This document shows, piece by piece, positions 51,701 to 56,494 of a stretch of 56,494 bases of DNA (its first letter is position 1; the number at the start of each line of letters is the position of its first letter). The stretch covers positions 1 through 56,494 of the forward strand of contig CACZAK010000031.1 in assembly GCA_902779075.1 (NCBI GenBank). Direction: 5' to 3'. The position numbers and the translations under genes are program-made. The notes under the pieces were generated by a model, which worked only from the letters and a program-made list of their open reading frames with translations, was not told the origin of the DNA and did not search any database. This DNA is from an uncultured bacterium (GTDB lineage: Bacteria > Verrucomicrobiota > Kiritimatiellia > RFP12 > UBA1067).

Positions 51701-51880
51701 GCGAAGAAGAAACTTCCCGCCGAGACGCGGCTCGACGTCGGGCGCATTACTGGCGATCCTTCCGGCGCCGTCTCGGTGGAGCGCATCTACTGGAGCAACA
51801 AGGCGACGGCGCTCATGAGCGACCGTCCGACTCAGGCGGGGGTCGAACCTCGGCTTTGGGGGAAGGCGAAGGTGGAGTGA
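48788..51880 (+). CDS. Secreted FlgD-like / beta-propeller / CBM9-like protein
   Basis: Exported protein of 1030 residues with signal peptide KRYEILPAYSAAVVATALATFA. Domains: FlgD-like Ig (about 25-90: YVSVQIRNAAGETVGNVI, GFVDWDLTGPDDG); a long NHL/SMP30-like beta-propeller (about 115-780: DPFGIEFGPDGRLWICEQS, GGTPTYAFRAKGRLWFTDQQ); an EF-hand-like loop DLNDDGKITVDE near 500; a low-complexity Asp/Gly linker; and a C-terminal CBM9/DOMON-like domain (about 830-1030: FFRAFHDGRYLYFAYTCREN). No glycosidase motif. Start ATG 48788 lies 9 nt after the -10 box with no SD, implying leaderless or near-leaderless translation. Probably binds glycans; a lyase or lactonase activity of the propeller cannot be excluded. 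Confidence 0.8.
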   Translation: MKRYEILPAYSAAVVATALATFAVEIPVDVPERGYVSVQIRNAAGETVGNVITQEPLEKGKGFVDWDLTGPDDGVRQGEGKYTYSAVWIPEHTLTYRGYFYPTPLPDGTTPWHTGAGTGGWTADHFAPKSIVRVGDFMYITAMCEAAHGLIKCDKDMNKLWGTRQWVFNTPYTSAGEGDFYYGFKNGVKKVDSRDNKTSGVKTKASGGSFAVIGTHAYFTSGDAVNVWDFSEKPDAVTDKPIDVITVPKAGQIRKMPNGKLLLWSDKDVVRLDPTTKEIKTILKDAAENPGGLAVREDGVFAVGDCGKHIVTIYGRNLKPIRTLGKGGRRPVGEWEEDTLEDPFGIEFGPDGRLWICEQSQQPKRVGVWNVDTGHCEKSVVGPTNYGGGGTLDPDDANRAFWGYLELHKGADGKYRPARIFFRPGDEKCGPWGGTPTYAFRAKGRLWFTDQQNPMGNGGNILYLYEDGHARAVAAWGNANFLSSKLPEFKGKNFAFSWTDLNDDGKITVDECVIDEHVTGLGTGWANRVNENFEIAFGCDGSKIVKFTPVRFTEKGYPVYAHLGEPIPAPFVPAHHQQRSASSHLVDMKGNILTLSKPLMSIAPDGKVNFRYRNRWPSLHDSHETSESGRKLGELIGTTRFWGSAKLNDDIGEIVCFNSNLGCAYLMTADGIFLAQLMQDQRCGLHWSYPQFPDSDTLKKTSMQDEHFLGEFQRTKFDGRDALAIVCGKTHASIIEVGGLEGARRLPSGSFEVTKKGLAESAKRKADNLAKSHVPPTYTVKRIDPPKGFGGGDDISDALDDLGGGLDDDVPAPQATLGRPPANVWNSGDLAKGAGGDFFRAFHDGRYLYFAYTCRENGSSMKNSGKDITTLFETGGAIDLMIQTDAKADPSRKSAARGDIRLLFAECGGKVVCVKYDYVNPKAPKSARVDFESDVAKTTVASITELKRISAWAERSSGLFTLRAVLPLSSIAKKKLPAETRLDVGRITGDPSGAVSVERIYWSNKATALMSDRPTQAGVEPRLWGKAKVE

Positions 51881-51930
51881 AAAGTTCAAAGTTGAAAGTT
51901 GAAAGTTCAAAGTATTAGAGTTTAAAGTTT
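51881..51930. repeat. Heptad array AAAGTTN x7 between propeller and GH20 genes
   Basis: Units AAAGTTC, AAAGTTG, AAAGTTG, AAAGTTC, AAAGTAT, (extra T), AGAGTTT, AAAGTTT fill the whole gap from the TGA of the propeller gene to two bases before the GH20 ATG. No ribosome binding site remains in the gap. Confidence 0.85.
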
Positions 51931-51932
51931 TT

Positions 51933-53069
51933 ATGAAAACAAAAAAGAAATATGTATTGGCATGTGCATCGCTTGTGCTTGCACTGTCCTTCTCGGCAGG
52001 GGCGGAAAGCTATGCCTGGCGAGGTTTCCACTTTGACGAGGCACGACATTTCTTCGGCAAGGAGACGGTCAAGGATTATCTTGACCACATGCATCGCCTT
52101 GGTCTGAACAGGTTCCATTGGCATCTCGCCGACGACCAGGGCTGGCGTCTTGACGTGCCCGGATTCCCCGAGCTCGTGAAATATGGCGCCGCGCGCGCCT
52201 CTACGCCGCTTCCCGGAGACGAACAGAAAAGCGACGGCAAGCCCTACGGCCCGTTTTTCTACACGCCGGAAGATATTTCGGAGATTGTCTTGTATGCGGC
52301 GGAGCGCGGCATCGAGATCGTTCCCGAGATAGAGATTCCAGGACACTGCCGCGCGCTTCTCGCTGCTCATCCCGAGTTCTCGTGCGCCGGCGACTTGAAG
52401 CGGGAGCCATGGAACGTCTGGGGAGTCTGCGAAGATGTCATCTGCGCCGGAAACGAGGAAGCGCTTGCATATTACGAGCGAGTCATCGACGAGGTCATGA
52501 AGATGTTCCCATCCGTCTATTTTCACATCGGCGGCGACGAATGCCCGAAGACCCGTTGGAAAGCATGCCCGAAATGCCAGGCGCGCATCAAGGCGCTCAA
52601 GTTGAAGGACGAGGAGGCGCTTCAGGGCTGGGTTACGACACGCATGGTGCGTCATATCGCGAGCAGGGGCAAGCGGGCGATCGGCTGGGACGAGATTCTC
52701 GCCGGGGGAGAACTTCCGGCCGGCACGATCATCCAGTGCTGGCGCGACAAGAAGTATGCCGCAGAAGCGGCGAAACGCGGTCATGAAGTAATCGTCTCTC
52801 CCACTGAATACACCTATTTCACCCTTGCCGAGGGCTTGCCGGGAGACCCCTACAAGTATCGCGGTTGGACGGGAGGCGAATTTCTCCCGGCCGCCAAGAT
52901 GCGCCTTTTCGATCCGCTCGCCGGAGTGCCGACAAAATACCATGACAAGGTGATCGGCGGCGAGTGCTGCCTGTGGAGCGAATTCGTCCACGACCGCAAG
53001 GAACTCGACTACAAGGTTCTGCATCGTCTGCCGGCCTTCTCCGAGGCAATGAAGAACAACAGGTACTGA
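51933..53069 (+). CDS. Secreted GH20 beta-N-acetylhexosaminidase (catalytic domain only)
   Basis: Exported GH20 enzyme of 378 residues, signal peptide MKTKKKYVLACASLVLALSFSAGA. The barrel begins at once with RGFHFDEARHFFGKETVKDYL and has FHWHLADDQGWRLD, EIVPEIEIPGHCRALLAAHPE and the catalytic pair Asp202-Glu203 in YFHIGGDECPK; IGWDEIL and GECCLWSEFV follow. The usual N-terminal GH20b domain is absent, so the protein is shorter than typical exo-hexosaminidases. It has no visible SD, because a heptad array fills the upstream gap, and another heptad array lies just downstream. Likely releases terminal GlcNAc or GalNAc. Confidence 0.92.
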   Translation: MKTKKKYVLACASLVLALSFSAGAESYAWRGFHFDEARHFFGKETVKDYLDHMHRLGLNRFHWHLADDQGWRLDVPGFPELVKYGAARASTPLPGDEQKSDGKPYGPFFYTPEDISEIVLYAAERGIEIVPEIEIPGHCRALLAAHPEFSCAGDLKREPWNVWGVCEDVICAGNEEALAYYERVIDEVMKMFPSVYFHIGGDECPKTRWKACPKCQARIKALKLKDEEALQGWVTTRMVRHIASRGKRAIGWDEILAGGELPAGTIIQCWRDKKYAAEAAKRGHEVIVSPTEYTYFTLAEGLPGDPYKYRGWTGGEFLPAAKMRLFDPLAGVPTKYHDKVIGGECCLWSEFVHDRKELDYKVLHRLPAFSEAMKNNRY

Positions 53070-53081
53070 CTATGTGCGACA

Positions 53082-53130
53082 ATAGTTGAAAGTTTGATGT
53101 TTGAAGTTTAGAGTTCAAAGTTTAAAGTCA
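53082..53130. repeat. Degenerate heptad array x7 after the GH20 gene
   Basis: Seven 7-bp units (ATAGTTG, AAAGTTT, GATGTTT, GAAGTTT, AGAGTTC, AAAGTTT, AAAGTCA) lie 12 nt after the GH20 stop and end 12 nt before the next ATG. The consensus is the same AAAGTTN as in the upstream array at 51881-51930. Confidence 0.75.
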
Positions 53131-53142
53131 GAGGTAAAACTT

Positions 53143-53949
53143 ATGAAAGCAAGAAACATATTGGCAGTAGTCCTGTCTGCCGCGTACGCGGCGGTTGCTA
53201 ATGGAGAGATAACCGCGCCAACGGCGATGCCGATACAGCGCACGCTGAACGCGCTCGAAAAGTCCACCGCGGCGAATCCGGCGCGCGTGAGAATGCTGTT
53301 CTACGGGCAGTCCATCGTGGAGCAGGGCTGGCACACGAACATCGTGCGGCAGCTGAAGGAACGGTATCCGACTGCAATCCTCGAGGTCGAGAACCGCGCG
53401 ATAGGCGGCTTCACTTCCCCGACCGAGAAGTACGAGGCGATAATCCGCAAAGTGCGCGAGACGACGACGGCGGAAATCGTCCTCTGGACGAGCCATCTCG
53501 ACAAGAAAGAGGCCGAGTCGCGCGAATCAATCGAGGGGCTTCTCGCCGAGCCCGATACGCGCTCGAAGGCAATCAAGGACATTGCGGCGCGCTATGGATG
53601 CCTCTTCGTCGACCTCCGGAAGAAATGGTGCAGGATGATGCTCGACACTGGCACCGGCTGCGACGTGCTGCTGATGGACGGAATACACATGCGTCCCGAC
53701 GGCCCAGCGTTTGGCTACTATTCCAATTTCATCGCCGAGGAACTTGTCCGCATCCCTGAAACAAACGGCGAACCCAAGTTCAGCGGAACAATCACCGAAA
53801 TCCCCGTCACCGACAGCCGCGTCAAATCTGCCGCGGACGGTTCACTGCGCCTTGAATTTGAAGGAAACCGCGTCGTCGCCGTTTCCGACAATATCCCGAC
53901 ATGTATTTCACGACGCGGCCGTCGAAGATTCTTTCGTGGATGCCGATGA
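53143..53949 (+). CDS. Secreted SGNH/GDSL-like hydrolase, 5' part of a frameshifted gene
   Basis: Signal peptide MKARNILAVVLSAAYAAVANG, then an SGNH-type fold: RVRMLFYGQSIVEQGW (Gly-Gln-Ser in place of GDS, as in some carbohydrate esterases), RAIGGFTS, LWTSHLD and DGIHMRPDG (catalytic Asp-His block). The frame runs sensibly to VAVSDNIP at about 53897 and then turns into a Arg-rich tail to the stop at 53949. The following frame continues the protein from 53898. Adding one C to the run at 53895-53897 restores a single gene 53143-54404 of about 420 residues. Probably a glycan deacylase with a C-terminal beta domain. Confidence 0.8.
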   Translation: MKARNILAVVLSAAYAAVANGEITAPTAMPIQRTLNALEKSTAANPARVRMLFYGQSIVEQGWHTNIVRQLKERYPTAILEVENRAIGGFTSPTEKYEAIIRKVRETTTAEIVLWTSHLDKKEAESRESIEGLLAEPDTRSKAIKDIAARYGCLFVDLRKKWCRMMLDTGTGCDVLLMDGIHMRPDGPAFGYYSNFIAEELVRIPETNGEPKFSGTITEIPVTDSRVKSAADGSLRLEFEGNRVVAVSDNIPTCISRRGRRRFFRGCR

Positions 53950-54404
53950 TCAAGCATGTGGATATTGCGCCAGACGTGATGCCTTTCGTAGAGGACTGGA
54001 CTCTGACATACATCGACGGCACTATGCCGCTTGGCGACCCGATACACTACAGGGTCGAGGGAAGCGTCTCTGGCTTCGACGGCGAGGGCTGGAATACGAA
54101 CGACTTCAGGTCCGCGTCTGGACGCGTCGTCATAAACAAGGCAGACTTCCATACGTGGCAATACAGGTATTTCATCAAGGAGGGACATGGCGACAAGACG
54201 CGTGATTCCGTTCCGGGCCAGAAGATCACATGGTCGACAAGGGCGCTCTTCACAGATCCTCTTCCGGCGGGCAAGCTAGATGCGCGCACGACGCTCGTGC
54301 AGAATTGCGCAAACGGACGGCATGTTCTCTCGATAAGCCCGCAGGCCGGCGGCAAGGTCGGCGTAAAGTCCTTCATCGTATACACTCCAGCAAAGAAGAA
54401 ATAA
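53898..54404 (+). CDS. 3' part of the frameshifted SGNH hydrolase gene
   Basis: About 168 codons continue the SGNH protein in the -1 frame: DMYFTTRPSKILSWMP joins directly to SDNIP. The region contains beta-strand-rich sequence (VDIAPDVMPFVEDWTLTYID, YRVEGSVSGFDGEGWNTND, GKLDARTTLVQNCANGRH) ending in AKKK, and looks like a C-terminal discoidin or galactose-binding-like module. It has no signal peptide or SD of its own, so it is unlikely to be a separate gene. It ends 16 nt before the next ATG. Confidence 0.75.
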   Translation, partial: DMYFTTRPSKILSWMPMIKHVDIAPDVMPFVEDWTLTYIDGTMPLGDPIHYRVEGSVSGFDGEGWNTNDFRSASGRVVINKADFHTWQYRYFIKEGHGDKTRDSVPGQKITWSTRALFTDPLPAGKLDARTTLVQNCANGRHVLSISPQAGGKVGVKSFIVYTPAKKK

Positions 54405-54420
54405 CACGAAAGAAAACAAA

Positions 54421-55887
54421 ATGAAATACATCGCAAAGCTTGCATTCGTCTTCGCCGCCGTCTCCCTTTCTGCGTTTGCTACCGAGACGGAAAATGTTAG
54501 GTTCAGGGTCATAAGGGCGCCTGGAGCTGTCAATGTCGACGCAGACTCCTCGGATTGGGATCTGTCGGGTTCGATATTCTGCTGCCCCGACGTCGAGAAG
54601 TTCCGCACGAGCTATGCCGTGTGGATTTCCGCGATGTACGACAAGGACAACCTGTACTTCTTCTTCCGCTGGCTTGACGCGACGCCGATGAACAACCCTG
54701 GGCTCGCGGGAAGCGACTATCCCTGGCAGGGCGACTGCATGCAGGTGCGACTCGCGACGAGCCCGCAGTCCAAGACCGCCTTCAACGGGCTCAGGCACAA
54801 CACCGACGTGTCGCGGCTTCCGATGAAGTTCACGCACTTCGAGTTCTGGCGCGACCGCAACGCCACGGCAGCCGCAAGCGCGACGCTCGCCTTTGCCGCG
54901 CAGCCGAAGGGCGAGGACGTGTTGTCGAAGGGCGTGAAGGAGGCGTTTGCCGAGATCCCCGGCGGCTACGCCCAGGAAGTCTCGATACCGTTGTCGCTTG
55001 TCTGCGCCGGCGCGTACCGTCCCCAGGTGGGCGACAGGATGCTCCTCACGTTCGAGCCCAACTACCGCACTAACGGCGACCAGCGCCTGACCACGAAGGA
55101 GTTTTTCCGCGAAGGCATGGAGCCTGACCGCGTGATGACGTTCATGCGCGCCGATGTGTGGGGGCTTGCGGAGTTCGTCGACAAAGGCGGCGCGCCTCAG
55201 CCGCTCCGCCTCGCGGGCGGAAGGACGCTTCCCGTCTCGATGAAGAACGGGATGCCCGGGGTCGACTGGAGTTCCCTCAAGGCAGTCAAGGCGAAGCCCG
55301 GCTTCAAGCCGATCAAGTTCAAGCTTGACGAGCCGGCGAACGTCTCTGTTATCATAAAGAACGCCACGGGCGATGTCGTGGCCTGGCCGCTCAACAACCA
55401 GCCGCTTCCCGCTGGCGAAAACGAAATTTTCTGGAACGGACTCGACGCCTGCTACGACACGCATGTAGGCTCTCCCGTGCCGGCAGGGACATACACTTGG
55501 GAAGGCCTTGCACATAAGCCGCTTCACATTGAGCTTCAGGGCTGGGCACATGCTGCAGGCCCCAACCCCTACGACTTCGCTGGCGGCGGCTGGGGAGGCG
55601 ATCACGGCGATCCGTGCGCGGTTGCGTGCGACGGAAATCAAGTCTACATGGGCTGGCATCGCGCCGAGGCGGGACAGGCGGTAGTTGCCGCAGATCTCGA
55701 AGGCAACATGGTCTGGCACCACAAGCGCGGTGGCTTCGGCTCCGCGCGCGCGCTGGCCGTCGACGGCGAAGGGCATCTCTACGTCTACGACGCCGGACAG
55801 GGCAACACCGTCTATCGTCTTGACGCGGCGAAGGGTACGTACGACCGGTCTTGCCAAGCGCATGCGCTACGCGGACGGACGCCTTGA
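54421..55887 (+). CDS. Secreted CBM9-like / FlgD-like / beta-propeller protein, 5' part (frameshifted)
   Basis: Exported protein: signal peptide MKYIAKLAFVFAAVSLSAFA, CBM9/DOMON-like domain first (about 25-225: VNVDADSSDWDLSGS, YAVWISAMYDKDNLYFFFRW, QVRLATSPQS), then a FlgD-like Ig (about 285-355: ANVSVIIKNATGDVVAWPLN, GENEIFWNGLD), then a propeller beginning about 375 (DPCAVACDGNQVYMGWH). The sensible reading stops at AAKGT near 55839; the frame then gives RSCQAHALRGRTP and a stop. The propeller continues from 55841 in another frame to the window edge. It has the same modules as the protein at 48788-51880 but with the CBM9-like domain at the opposite end. Confidence 0.8.
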   Translation: MKYIAKLAFVFAAVSLSAFATETENVRFRVIRAPGAVNVDADSSDWDLSGSIFCCPDVEKFRTSYAVWISAMYDKDNLYFFFRWLDATPMNNPGLAGSDYPWQGDCMQVRLATSPQSKTAFNGLRHNTDVSRLPMKFTHFEFWRDRNATAAASATLAFAAQPKGEDVLSKGVKEAFAEIPGGYAQEVSIPLSLVCAGAYRPQVGDRMLLTFEPNYRTNGDQRLTTKEFFREGMEPDRVMTFMRADVWGLAEFVDKGGAPQPLRLAGGRTLPVSMKNGMPGVDWSSLKAVKAKPGFKPIKFKLDEPANVSVIIKNATGDVVAWPLNNQPLPAGENEIFWNGLDACYDTHVGSPVPAGTYTWEGLAHKPLHIELQGWAHAAGPNPYDFAGGGWGGDHGDPCAVACDGNQVYMGWHRAEAGQAVVAADLEGNMVWHHKRGGFGSARALAVDGEGHLYVYDAGQGNTVYRLDAAKGTYDRSCQAHALRGRTP

Positions 55888-56494
55888 GTTCGTATTCGAG
55901 AAGGAAGTTGTCTCGGTTGCAGTGTCGAAGCTTGGCGACGTGAAGCGCCGTCAGACGACGCCTCGCGACTTGGAGGCGCGCGCCGTCGCGCCTGACGGCA
56001 CCGAATATATCGCAACCGGTGCGCCAGACCACCAGGTCAAGGTCATGAAGGACGGGCGCGAGATTCGCCGCATCGGCAGAAAGGGCGGGCGTCGTCTCTC
56101 GGGCAAGTGGGATACGGATGGAATGTACAATGTCGCGGACATTGCGCTCGACTCAAAGGGCTTCCTCTGGGTTGCGGAAGCAGACTCTCTCCCGCGCCGC
56201 GTCTCGAAGTGGAACGCATCGAGCGGCGCATTTGCCGCGGAGTTCTTTGGTTCTACGGTGTACGGTGCGCTCGGTGGCGCGATATGCCCGACCGACCCAC
56301 ACATCATGGTCGGTCAGGGCTGCGAATGGCTTCTTGACGGCAAGTCGACTCGCGCAAAATGTGTCGGCTATGTCTCCCGCAACGCGGGCTGGGGCTGTAC
56401 GCGTTTTGGCCGCGGCCCGAAGGGCGAGGTGTATGTCGCGATTGCGGGCTGGTGGATGACCGACGCATCGAAGGTAAAGATATACCAGCGCATC
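55841..56494 (+). CDS. Continuation of the propeller gene after a frameshift (partial, runs off the window)
   Basis: An open frame without a stop runs to the last base. TTGLAKRMRYADGRLEFVFE joins onto the previous frame; propeller-type blades follow (RAVAPDGTEYIATGAPDHQV, ADIALDSKGFLWVAEADSLP). Deleting one base (for example T55840 in GTACGTACG) would restore one continuous gene 54421-56494+. No independent start or SD is present. Confidence 0.75.

Noticed and set aside
53890..53905. Programmed ribosomal frameshift in the SGNH gene
   Set aside because: There is no slippery heptamer of the X_XXY_YYZ type and no evident downstream stimulator; a lost C in a C run is simpler.
1..56494. SusC/SusD-type polysaccharide utilisation locus
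   Set aside because: No TonB-dependent receptor or SusD-like lipoprotein is encoded in the window; import appears to rely on SSS and MFS carriers.

Overview
The window (about 56.5 kb, GC-rich) reads as a large carbohydrate-utilisation island of a Gram-negative bacterium. I infer a Verrucomicrobiota/Kiritimatiellae- or Lentisphaerota-like anaerobe: many secreted glycoside hydrolases without SusC/SusD-type genes, secreted LamG/DUF2341 proteins, multi-copy AAA-DUF4143 ATPases, and SSS and MFS sugar importers. This placement rests on gene content only; no rRNA or marker gene is present.

Layout. (1) 1-203: the 3' tip of an upstream gene and a small heptad repeat. (2) 204-1385, minus strand: a XylR-type regulator (sugar-binding receptor domain fused to an AraC DNA-binding domain). 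(3) 1528-15869: a tightly packed operon for sugar uptake and central processing: PfkB kinase, class II aldolase, FucU mutarotase, RpiB/LacAB-like isomerase, HAD phosphatase/mutase, second PfkB kinase, D-allulose 3-epimerase, SSS symporter, GH36-like enzyme, MFS transporter, FucI-like isomerase, GH78-like enzyme. (4) 15989-25570: AraA-like isomerase with a signal peptide, GH2, GH31 fused to a second barrel, GH31. (5) 25679-30038: DUF2341/LamG protein and GH27. (6) 30013-30876: remnants of an AAA-DUF4143 ATPase and a promoter. (7) 30877-34158: LamG protein, secreted tyrosine-phosphatase-like enzyme, SGNH esterase. (8) 34238-48525: intact AAA-DUF4143 ATPase, GH2-like/TPR protein, a 1994-residue esterase/GH78/GH29/beta-helix protein, GH43, GDPD. 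(9) 48500-48787: another ATPase tail, a duplicated gene head, a promoter. (10) 48788-56494: beta-propeller/CBM9-like protein, GH20, SGNH hydrolase (frameshifted), second propeller protein (frameshifted and cut by the window end).

How it may work together. About nineteen proteins carry signal peptides and would strip galactosyl, fucosyl, rhamnosyl, glucosyl/xylosyl, arabinosyl and HexNAc residues plus ester or phosphate groups. The SSS and MFS carriers import the sugars. The first operon then isomerises, phosphorylates and cleaves them; it carries the functional slots of an L-fucose or galactose/tagatose pathway filled by PfkB-kinase and class II-aldolase families.

Regulation. Transcription units (3), (4) and (5) begin with the same promoter: two TTGCA half-sites exactly 21 bp apart, the second abutting or overlapping the -35 box. 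This fits an AraC-type activator, most simply the regulator encoded beside the first copy. Units (7) and (10) share a different conserved promoter block. The island also carries heptamer arrays, an inverted repeat and a palindrome cluster, some inserted in frame inside genes.
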